The notes beneath the pieces are model-generated. The model was given only the letters and a program-made list of their open reading frames with translations, was not told the origin of the DNA and did no database searches. Below, piece by piece: positions 50,601-62,600 of a DNA stretch of 64,000 bases. The number at the start of each line of letters is the position of its first letter. The first letter of the stretch is position 1. The position numbers and the translations under genes were made by a program. The stretch spans positions 1-64,000 of the forward strand of contig CAJHNH020001591.1 of NCBI GenBank assembly GCA_905116865.2, in the 5' to 3' direction. The stretch is from Candidula unifasciata. Its lineage: Eukaryota > Mollusca > Gastropoda > Stylommatophora > Geomitridae.

Positions 50601-53600
50601 AAGCAAAGGCGGTCTTCATCTGTAGTCAGTTTTGTCAGGTCTGCACCTTTCAATCTGTTCACATTCTGTATTGCCTGATTGTATTCTGGCAGCTGGACCA
50701 GTTTTTCAGCACAACTCAGGTCAAAGATTCCATTAGCATTTTGTTTAATGGAAATATCTGCAAGTGAAAAGAATTTTTTTATTTCTTCAATATTTTCCAA
50801 GTATTTTCCCAGAATGAAGAACAAAATAAAGGAAATCTCTTGAAAGATGTTGCAACATCAGTCTGAAGCAACAGGCTAACACATACAACACATGCAGATA
50901 TGTATTACAAGGTGAGAATACCAGCTCTTTCTCTTACCCGTAGCCTTCAAAAATATTTTAAACATTTATTTGTTAATTACAAGACTGCTAACTTCAGCAC
51001 CATATATTTCACCTTAAGCTTGGTATCTGCCACTGGAGCAAACAGCCAATTCTCACCAAGTTGTTTTTTTCCTTTTGCAATCTCCTGCAATTCCCTCCAA
51101 ATCACCCTTATACTATTCATTTGTCTCCATGTAAGATTTTCCCATGTGTCTCCCTCTATTTCTTTTGCTCAGTGTATCCCAGAGAAAAGATTTTTTCCAG
51201 TAACAGCGTTATCAGGTTTTCTTATTGTGTGTCCTGTCAAGTACCAGAGTTTCCGCCTCTTATGGATCTCTGGAGGGAGTCGCCATGGCCGAGCAGCTAG
51301 ACGCTCGCCGCGGATCAGAAGGTCGTGGGTTCGTTCCCTGGTGGAGCTGGACTTTTTCAAAAATGACCTTGGCTCCCAGGTCGATCGAGCCTTGAGTGGG
51401 TACCGGGTGCAGTCCCGGGAAAATGAAGGCGGCCGGCGTGATACTGACCACATCACTCATCTTGTGCCGATTGGTCTATAAAAATATAGGTCTAGCCCTA
51501 TATGCCCTATATGCCTTAAGGCGTGGAAAAGGGTCCTTTACTTTACTTACTTATGGATCACTGGAACCTGTCTAACTTCGCCAACCATGTTCCACAAAAA
51601 TAATCCTATCAGTCCGGCTATTCTGTGCAAACAGGAGTTAATAAATGCTTTCAGTTTATTAGCCACTGCTGGGGTCTGTCTAGGAAAGTGCTCAAGCCTT
51701 CCACTCTAAAGGTTGTTGGTTCATGGTCTTGGAATCATCACTGAAGCTATGGAGTTTGTGTTTTGTGTGATGCTCTTGGCAGGTGGCTTACCATTCTACA
51801 GAGACAGATCAAGTCATATGGGAGAACTCAGTGCAATGAAGTCGACCCTCTTGACTTTTAACTTAACAGTTACTCAGTTAAAGATCTCAATTCAACTTAA
51901 GTTAAACTTAACAGTTACTAAGTTAGAGACTTTAACTTAACAATTACTAAGAAAAAAAGTAGCAGAAGGCTACAACAGTTAACTTAGTTAAACTTTAAAT
52001 TTACTAATTTAACAACTTTAACTTAGTAATGGTCTCAGTCAGTTCCCTTGTTTCTGCTAGTAGATTGGCATCAGACAGGGCACCACAGAGAGCAATGTTA
52101 TACAGATACAGTGGTTGCAGAGCCAGAAGTCGACTACGCAGAAGATGGATTGCAGAAAAATCCGAAACACTGGAAAGAATTTAATACGAAGTGAACAGAA
52201 GGGTCAGTTTCAGATATCTCGTCCTGCCCTGACGCCGTGAGGCATTCCAGGGAAAGAGAAAAGAAGAATACAGCAGCAGTGATTCAATGATAGAGTTTAA
52301 TTCTACTTTGCAAAAGATGAATAAGAACGGCTGTCTCAGCCCAAAGAAAGCTTCAGCTACAAAATCCAACCAGTTAAAGATAAGTCTCAACAGGTAGCTG
52401 CAAGAACTGCTTCATGGTCTTTAGGAGAAGTAAGGCCGAAGAAACAAAGAAGAAAACCTACTATACAGCCTCTAATAACTGAAATATGAGCCTGGTCAAT
52501 ATACTTGTATGAACCTACAGTGAAAAGGTGAAAAATGCAATGGTATGGATTTGTAAAAGGATCTAATGACCTCTCAAAAACAATACTGCAGAAGGCAGTT
52601 GAGGGGAAGAGGAGAAGAGGCAGACCAAGACAGACCTGGTTACAGAACCTGACTGACTGGACAGGCCTCAGGCATGCAACCATAAAATCCATAGCAACTG
52701 ACCGCCAAAGATGGAAAGAACTGATCAGACAGTCAGCAGAAACTGGTGACCCAAAGACTCGTAGTGTTACTGGGATGATGATGATGATGATGAGGAAATA
52801 TTCTTGAGAGATGTTATTGTGATATGGATATCAACTGTCAGCTGGGACCCAGTGAGGGGTTAAGGGGTTAGAAAAGTCCCACTACCCCATAACTAGCACG
52901 TTATTTTAAAAAAGTCTCTGCTGACTCCACAATAAAGGCTGGCTACAGTGGACCTCTGCTGCCTTTAGAAATATTACATGGTGAGGTCCCAATCTCTTCC
53001 ACAGTGCTACTAGTGTCCATCTTCCAAGCTGCTACTAGTGTCCATCTTCCACGGTGCTACTAGTGTCCATCTTCCACGGTGCTACTAGTGTCCATCTTCC
53101 ACGGTGCTACTAGTGTCCATCTTCCAAGCTGCTACTAGTGTCCATCTTCCAAGCTGCTACTAGTGTCCATCTTCCAAGCTGCTACTAGTGTCCATCTTCC
53201 AAGCTGCTACTAGTGTCCATCTTCCAAGCTGCTACTAGTGTCCATCTTCCAAGGTGCTACTAGTGTCCATCTTCCAAGGTGCTACTAGTGCTGCTACTAG
53301 TGTCCATCTTCCACGGTGCTACTAGTGTCCATCTTCCACAGTGCTACTAGTGTCCATCTTCCAAGCTGCTACTAGTGTCCATCTTCCAAGCTGCTACTAG
53401 TGTCCATCTTCCAAGGTGCTACTAGTGTCCATCTTCCAAGGTGCTACTAGTGTCCATCTTCCAAGGTGCTACTAGTGTCCATCTTCCAAGCTGCTACTAG
53501 TGTCCATCTTCCAAGGTGCTACTAGTGTCCATCTTCCACAGTGCAACTAGTGTCCATCTTCCAAGTGCTACTAGGTGTACTAGTGTCCATCTTCCAAGCT

Positions 53601-56600
53601 GCTACTAGTGTCCATCTTCCAAGCTGCTACAGGTGTCCATCTTCCAAGCTGCTACTAGTGTCCATCTTTCAAGCTGCTACTAGTGTCCATCTTCCAAGCT
53701 GCTACTAGTGTCCATCTTTCCAAGCTGCTAGTAGTCCATCTTTCAAGCTGCTACTAGTGTCCATCTTCCAAGCTGCTACTAGTGTCCATCTTCCAAGCTG
53801 CTACTAGTGTCCATCTTCCAAGCTGCTACTAGTGTCCATCTTCCAAGCTGCTACTAGTGTCCATCTTCCAAGCTGCTACTAGTGTCCATCTTCCAAGCTG
53901 CTACTAGTGTCCATCTTCCAAGCTGCTACTAGTGTCCATCTTCCAAGGTGCTATTAGTGTCCATCTTCCAAGCTGCTACTAGTGTCCATCTTCCAAGCTG
54001 CTACTAGTGTCCATCTTCCACGGTGCTACTAGTGTCCATCTTCCAAGGTGCTACTAGTGTCCATCTTCCAAGCTGCTACTAGTGTCCATCTTCCAAGGTG
54101 CTACTAGTGTCCATCTTCCAAGGTGCTACTAGTGTCCATCTTCCACAGTGCAACTAGTGTCCATCTTCCACGGTGCTACTAGTGTCCATCTTCCAAGGTG
54201 CTACTAGTGTCCATCTTCCAAGGTGCTACTAGTGTCCATCTTCCAAGCTGCTACTAGTGTCCATCTTCCAAGGTGCTATTAGTGTCCATCTTCCACGGTG
54301 CAATGATGTCCATCTTCCACGGTGCAACGGTGTCCATCTTCCACGGTGCAATGATGTCCATCTTCCAAGGTGCAATGATGTCCATCTTCCACGGTGCAAC
54401 GGTGTCCATCTTCCAAGGTGCAATGATGTCCATCTTCCAAGGTGCAATGATGTCCATCTTCCAAGGTGCAATGATGTCCATCTTCCACGGTGCAACTAGT
54501 GTATGACTGCCTGGAAATGAATGAATTTTAGAAAAGGTGATTAATTAGGGACCTGCTGAAATTGGAAGCTATGAGCCAAAATGGCGCATATATTGCAGCA
54601 CAGCTATAGATCACAAAACAACATGCCTACTGCCCTTTTACGGGTGAACACAGATGAAGAAGAAGAGAAGGAGAAGAAGAAGCAGGAGGAAAAGGAGTAG
54701 AAGAAGGAGAAGAGAGAAGAAGAGAGAAGAAGAAGAAGGAGAAGGAAGAGGAGGAGAAGAAGAAGAAGAAGAAGAAGGAGGAGAGAGAGGAAGAAAAGAA
54801 GATCTGACCTTCCATAAGCTTGATCAGGTTGCTTAGCACAGATGTGACAATTTTCTCAGGGTTATTCAGACTTTCTGATTGGATGTTCAATACCGAACTT
54901 TTTTCTGGAAGTTCTGATTGGCTCTCGTTAGCTGGCGTTTGTATATTATACACTCTGGTTCCTGGCATTCTCACAGATACATCTGAAAAAAAAAAAAAAT
55001 TTTGTTTTAAAACATGGTCTTACACAACAATGAAAACAAGAAAGAGTCAGATGGGGGAAGGAGTGAGCAAAAAATATCCCTCAATTCTGTTCTCATAAAT
55101 CTTTCCTGCTGCGATACATTTCATTTCAATTTTTCACAATTAACAATGTTAAGTAAAGGGCCCACAGGGAACACGAAACTAGATTCCTATTTGTATAAAT
55201 TTTATTTTCATAGACCAATTGGCACCGGTGGGTAATGTGGTCAACATACCACCATCTGCCTTTACTTCCCAGGACTTGACCGGTATCCATTTAAAACTGA
55301 GTTGACTTGGGAGCCAAGGTAATTTCTGGAAAAAAAATTAGGCGTCGTCCAAAATTAAACCCACAAAATCGGATCCACAGATGAGGATCTAGTGGCTACA
55401 GTGTCCAGAAGACTGGAGCATTTATGCACGCTAGCCCAGTTTGTTAAACCTGACTGCGCCAGGACCAGGGGAAAAACTCTTTGTGGTCCGGGTTCACGCC
55501 CAGGGTTGGCAGAAAAGCTGCATATCCCCCAGATTTGCGGTATCTATCATGGAATCAAAGCCGAAGGGTTGCGATATCCGAGCCAAAGGGTTTACATACT
55601 GGATCGAAGCGTTATATGCATTTGACTACAGCAATACACCAACAGTGAGAAGAGACAAACTCACCAGCGCCACACTCTGGGACTGCGGGGGGATGTTTGC
55701 TGGGAATCTTTGGGCAACAACTGTGTACGATTGTGTGAGTCAGGTTGAGGCTCAGTTTTGCTGCCACAGCCTCCAGTCTGCAGACGACAAGTCAAGATAC
55801 ACCATCATTACATGATTATTCAAGATACACCATCATTACATCATTTTTCAAGATACATCATCATTACAACATTTTTCAAGATACACCATCATTACATCAT
55901 TTTTCAAGATACACCGTTCTGGTTAGTTGTCCATTGTAGACTTTGGTCTTGTTCTAGACTAGAACTGGAGTTTTGCATGCAAATCAGTTTTTACAGGTGT
56001 GGCTTATATGTATGCATACTGTTGGTTCCTCACCTCTCATAAAGATGCACTATGACTCTGAAGGAAACATCCCCAACTGATCACCTTGTATGAGATGCTT
56101 GTAAGGGAGGCAGTTAGTCTACCCTTTTCCCACCAAAAAAAGGTTCTAGAAACAGTGGAAATACAATTCTAGCCTGCCGAGTTTGTGGTGACAGCACTAG
56201 CCATGCAGCATTAATTCCTTGGACTAAAAGACCTAACCCCCCCCCCCCCCCCCCCCCCCAAGTGGCAAATAAAGGCAGCAATGGAAGTTGTGTTGTTTTG
56301 GCAGTCAAGAGGTTTCTTTCATCCTTTCTCTTGATGCAGTCTGCCCACAAATAACACTGTCTACTCAAAAATAATGTCTTCCCACAAGTACCACTGTCTT
56401 CCGACAAGTACCACTGTCTTCCGACAAGTACCACTGCCTTCCCACAAGTACCACTGCCTTCCCACAAGTACCACTGCCTTCCCACAAGTACCACTGCCTT
56501 CCCACAAGTACCACTGCCTTCCCACAAGTACCACTGTCTTCCCACAACTACAACTGTCTTCCCACAAGTACCCCCTCATTTATTTACCTCATTACCTTTT

Positions 56601-59600
56601 ATTCTGAGACATTTCCAAGGATTTCAAAAAGTGTCTAGTAATCATTTTTAACCTTTTCACCTTGAGAAACAGCACAGCTGACACTTCCTGTTAATACCAT
56701 AAAAAGCCAGTTTTCTGACTCTATAGAGAGAGATATTTACGAGATGTCTGGCCAACAGAATTAATTGTCTGTGTAAGCGTTTAGCATGACAGGGGATGAC
56801 TACATTTACTAAAAACAGCAATTGGGGGGAACTCATTTTTAAAAAATGACTTTAAAAAAAAAAAACTTCTACATCTTTCGGGGACTGAGTGGTCTCGAGG
56901 CATGGTGTCCGCCTAGCGTGCTGTCTTCTGGCACAGGTGAAGGCTAAGGTTTTTTAATGTGGACTTCAGGTAATTTCCACCGGTCTCTGGGTAGTAAGAT
57001 TGGATGCCAGTGTGTATTGTTGCACATGTAAAAAAATCCCTTGGCAGTTGAAAATTAAAAAAAAAAAGTAGCCCAACAGGGCTGCCGGGCAAATGTTTGG
57101 AGTTGAAAATCACACAAAGTAGTTGAGAATCCTCACCAGTGCTGAGAAGTTTGTGCACTGTGCTGAAATTCTTTGGACTCGGGCTTAAGTTAGAAGTAGA
57201 ACAGAGCATTTATGGGTTACTATCCTTGTGAAATGACGTTGATCCGTTTATCAAACTAAACCAAACTTCTATGTCTGTTTCCCTATCAGTTACAGTGGCT
57301 ATCAGTTAACAAGGTCAAGTAAGTGTCACACTATAAATAGTTTACAAGTCACAAGGGATGTAATCTAGTTGATTCCAGGCCATATTCATTTGTGTTGATT
57401 ACTCCCCTTGCAGCTAAAACAAAATTTAATTAAAAGGAAAGACAATCATTACCTGGCAGGGGGCATTTTCTTGACAAACATCAGACGTCCCAGAATACTA
57501 ATTGGCCCATCGTTCAAAACTTTGAAGTAGTTACTGGCCACTTCTGCTTGACAAAAAATTCAGCTGCCATTATTATTGAGATTAACTTCAAGTAGGAATC
57601 ATTTTTTCTCTGACAATCAACTGTCTTCCACTTCCGCCCTTCATCACCTCATGGAGCAAAGATCCTTAACTAACGCATTATGCCAGTCCTTCCAATCCTC
57701 CCACTTCTGCCTTGTGTCCCATACAGAGCACAAACCGCTAACTAACTCATGCCAATTCAGCCCCAAAGTTTTCTTTTATTCTGTATCCCACAATATAAAG
57801 CACATATCCTCCCCCCCCCACCCCCCACCCCCCACTCACGTAAATTCTACTAATCCTTTTTCTAACCTTATGTTGTGACTCTTGTTATGAAGAAAGATTT
57901 CGTTCTTGTAGCTGTGTTGGATTTTGTTGTGATTAAAGATCTGTCTTGTGACTGAGTGTTGGACTTTGTTGTGATCAAAGATTTAGGTAACGTGACTGAG
58001 GGTTATGATTTTGTTGTCATCAAAGATTTAGGCAATGTGACTGAGCGTTGTGATTTTGTTGTGATTAGAGATTCAGTAATATGACTAAGTGTTCTTATTT
58101 TCTTGTTACAAAAGACTTAGACAATGTGACTAAGTATTGTGATTTTGTTGTGATCAAAGATTTAGAAAACTGAGTGTTGTGATTTGGTTGTGCTTAAAGA
58201 TTCAGGATTGTGCCTGAATGTTGGATACTGCGAGAACTGTATCTGTCTATATTGCTTTATAAAATGAGGAACATTTTGTGCAATAAATCCATGTTATTGG
58301 AGGTTAGGAAAAGAATTCTCACAAGCTGTATACAGCCAGTTTTAACATACATCTGTGAATCCTGGACAATTAATAAACAAGCCAAACAATTTCTTGGGGC
58401 CTCTGAGATGTGGTGATACAGAAAAATCCTTGGAATTCTTTGGACAGCCAAAGGCTTGAAGGCAACTTATCACATTATAAACCCACTAGAATATTTCTCT
58501 CCAACAAGTTCTTACCTGTACTCTTGCCCTCACACTCGGCTACCAGGAAGGACATCTCTTTAACATGCTCATAGAGACTGAGCAGGAAATTCTTCACTGG
58601 TGGGCTGCTCACCTTATTTGTCTTCCTGTGGGAGCATACGTTTCAGTGTCAAAAATATGCACAAAGCCTTATTTTCCAGGGATTTCATTTTTTTTTTTTT
58701 TGCAGATGAAAAAAAAATCTACATTTATTCATGCTCAAAAATCTACATTTATTTATGCGAAAAAAATCTACATTTATTCATGCACACAAGTTTTTGCCTT
58801 ATGCTCTGAAAGTGTGGGTTGGTCAATTTTTATAGTGATATTTGCAAGTCTGCACTAGAGCTACATAGTTTGTTGTGTCTAGGGATTTGGACTCTTGTGT
58901 CCAAGGTTGTGGATTTCGTTGTGTCCAAGATTTTGGGCTTTGTTGTGACTTGGGTGTGGACTTTGTTATGACTGGGGCTGGTATATTTGCTAAACCATTA
59001 CCTTTTAATTATAATTCTATATATATATTGAACAGCCTTAAAAGTCTATGGTTAAGAATTCTGAGAGCATGCATCTTCCCTGTGGCTACATACGGATGTG
59101 AGTCGTGGACTATCTCTCAGTCCTTAAGAAAGAGAATAGGGGCTTTTGAGCTGAAATGCTATAGAAAGATTCTCAGAATATCTTTGACAAAGAAGATGAG
59201 AAATATTGACATCTTAAAAGATCTGAACATCAAGGAAGATTGGCTAATAAACAGCATCCTTTCTCGAAAGTTGAAATATTTTGGTCATATCAAGCGCCAC
59301 GACGGATTGGAAAAAATTATAGCAGAAGGCATGGTACAAGAAAGGAGGGGCAGAGGCCGACCGACACGAAGATGGGCACAGGATATAAGTGACTCTTGAG
59401 TGTGAAAGTTCATGAGGCGGGAGAACTGGCAAGAGACCGAGTTTCTTACAGGCAGACTGTGATGAGAGCGACGTTCTGCAAAGGACCTGCTACATGATGA
59501 TGATAATATATATATAAAATTATATGGCGGACGCCATGCCTCGAGACCACGCAGCCCTCTGGTAGAGGATCCAAACATGCACTGAGGCAGAATTTGTTTA

Positions 59601-62600
59601 GAACCAACCCTGGCTCTCAGGTTGACCCAGCCTAAAAACAGATACCAGGTAGGTTTAGGTGGCTGGCATGATGCTGACCACCCACCATTGAGTGTCTTCT
59701 TCTTCAGCATTCCGAGCCCTTGAGGTTCACTGCGGCAGATATCAACCACCTCTATTCATCTCTCTGGTTGGCTTTCTCTTTCCAGTTGGTGACAAAAGTG
59801 TTTGCAGGTCTGTCTGGATATTATCTCTCCATATTCTTCTTGGTCTGCCTCGGGTCTTCGACCATTCATCTCCCATATTCTTGGATATCTGTTTACCGCT
59901 GGCATAGCTCTCAGGGTCATTGAGAAACACAAGCTCCCCTATCGAGTGTCTACTGCTCTGTAAAAAATACAAGCCTAGCATAGGCTGAGTAACAGTCACG
60001 CCCCGCCACTGAGCCAGGCATAAAGGACACAAGAAGAAAGAAAGAAATATGAACGAGAAGTTAGTACAACCAACAACTTACCCTAGAAGAATGTGTGTCA
60101 AGCCATCAGCTGGGACATACTTCTCCATAACATACATCAGCTGTTTGACGGCCATGTGTAGTGGGTTCTGATCAGTCTGTTGTCGGTTATGGGTTCGCGA
60201 CCCGGCTCCACCACTCTGACTGGTAACGCTCCCAGACATGCTGCCTGATGCTAGAGAATTACCAGATATCATTTCAAAACATTTTTTACATTTTAAGGTC
60301 ACCAAAAATCTGGAAAATTCTAACTGGCAGATGATGACTGGGTTATCTTAAACAAAAGATCATCATATAAAAACTAAAGTAAAGGGCCCTTTTCCTGCCA
60401 AAGGCCTTTAATAACATACAAGCAGATCTCGACACATTGACAACATGAGGAAGCTTCATATGAAAACCTTAAAGGTGTGACAGACATTACAATAGCCATG
60501 CCACTGTCTTGTAGCCTGTCAATATTGTTGTTAAGGATGTCAAGAGTGTTGAATAGATGAACACAGTGATATCATAATGGCAGTTTAAAGATGGTCACCC
60601 CACTTCTGACATGCATCAAAGAGCAGCAGTGTGATGTTATTTTTTTTTTAAAATAAGTGAAAGTAAAGTAAGTAAGGACCATTTTCAATGCCTTTAGGCG
60701 TATAGGGCATATAGGGCTAGACCTATATTTTATAGACCAATCGGCACAAGATTGGTAATGTGGTAAACATTACACCATTCGACTTTACTTCCTGGGACTG
60801 CACCCGGTACCCACTCAAGGCTAAGTCGACCTGGGAGCCACGATGATTTTTGAAAAAAAAAAAAGTCCGGCTCCGCCAGGGAGCAATCCCACGACCTTCT
60901 GATCCACAGGCGAGGGTCTAGCAGCACCACCATGGCAACTCCCCAAATAAGTGAAAGGGCGACACATACAGAAATTCACCAGCAAATGAAGGTTTAGTAT
61001 GGTGATGAATGCCTGTCAGTGGTGCAAGTGCATTAGTGCAGTAGGAGGTATTCAAATAGCTGCAATTGACTCTAGGATCACCACTCAGTGCGTTTGATCC
61101 AGTCATCAACAGTCAGACACAGAAGTAACACTGTTTTGAAACTTGTTTAACACTCTTGACATCCTTAGAAATAAAAGTGACAGGTTACAAGACAATGGCA
61201 TGGTTTTTGCAATTAATACCACACTTCTAAGGTTTTCATTTGAAGTCTCCATGTATTAAGAGATATGCAATAATGACTGGCAACAACAGGTACACAACGG
61301 CTTTTGTGGTTTGTTTTAGCTGCAACTCACAGACACTGTTGTCCGTATCTCTTGATGTTATCTTCCCACCCATATATATGATGTGCCTAGATTTCAAGTA
61401 GTTTGACTATGGAGGTGATGACGTCATAAATATTCCCCAAACTGTTCCACCCTGCCAGCCCAAACGATCAATTCCATTTTGAAAACCGCCTAATGCATAA
61501 AGAACATGGGAGGTCACCCAAAGAAATTCATGGAAAATTTACGTTAGGCATTACGGAACTATGTCCCCTAAATAAACATAAAGAAATGAATGGACTAACG
61601 GCTTCAACTAAATTTATCGTAAAGGTGCAATTTTAACATGGCGGAGAGTGTCTAAAGTTACAATCGCAGTGTAAACGTCGGCAAATTGCATAATGTGCGA
61701 TCGTGGTAGTCAATGGGCTAGTGGGGGTTTCTTTCTTTTTCTTTTTTTTTTAAATAGCTTTATTTCCAGAAATGTCTGTCATTTTTTTCCCCCCACTGGC
61801 CAAGAGTCAAGTAAATGTCACATTATAATTAGTTTACAAGCCCCAAGAGATGCAAAGCAGTTGATTCTATACTGCAGTCATTTTTACTGACTACCTACCT
61901 TACTCTTATAGAGTAATGTTTTCATGTAATTTGTTCATGTTTTGTATGGCAAACTGATTTTATGCCAATTTTTTTTTGTTAAAAAAAATAAAATGGTAAT
62001 TTTTCTAAGGGCTTTTTTTTTGTTGTTGAAATTACGGGAGCCTGAATTTGGTTTTTCCCCTAGATCACCAGGGTGAAAGGGTTAATGGCAAAAGTTAAAG
62101 AAGGCGATGATAATGACAATGATGACGAAAAATATTAGAAGCTTACTGCTGCCTGACAAGCTTCCCCTTGGAGATGGAGATTGCGAAGAAGCTGGGTCAT
62201 CTGCCACAATATCCAAGTGATGCTCCAAGGAAAGACCTGCCAACACCTGCAGCACATGGTCCACCGCCCGTCGGAGTTCTGCTACAGTTATATCCATACT
62301 GCGCAGGCTTTCCACCTGGAGTGATGAGTAAGCAGAATGAAAGTAATGCTGGAGACCCACCTTGACAGCCGTGGAAGTGTAAACAGTTCGTGGACCTGGA
62401 GATGAAGGCTCGCTTTCCCCTGAGTGAATCAAATCATACAAATTCCATATCAGTTCACTGCAGCCCATCACGCCCTGCAAAGAGGACTTGAGCTTCTTTG
62501 TCCATACTGTGAATGGGGAGGTAACAGAAGCAGACGGCAAATCCGGTGACTGAGATGGATGCGTTTCTGAAGGTGAATCGTCTAGACGATCACCTGCCAA

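Noticed and set aside
52181..52390. Possible extra ZFYVE26 exon encoding RLIFNWLDFVAEAFFGLRQP
   Set aside because: No acceptor or donor of fitting phase was found, and it does not cure the phase conflict of the neighbouring exon.
52985..54500. CRISPR-like look: many short direct repeats in a row
   Set aside because: Units are directly adjacent with no unique spacers, in an animal intron. The same holds for the arrays at 14240, 23645 and 56355.
61680..61730. ATGGCGG-type start or promoter near 61640
   Set aside because: It lies within an intron between two phase-compatible exons, and no open frame follows.
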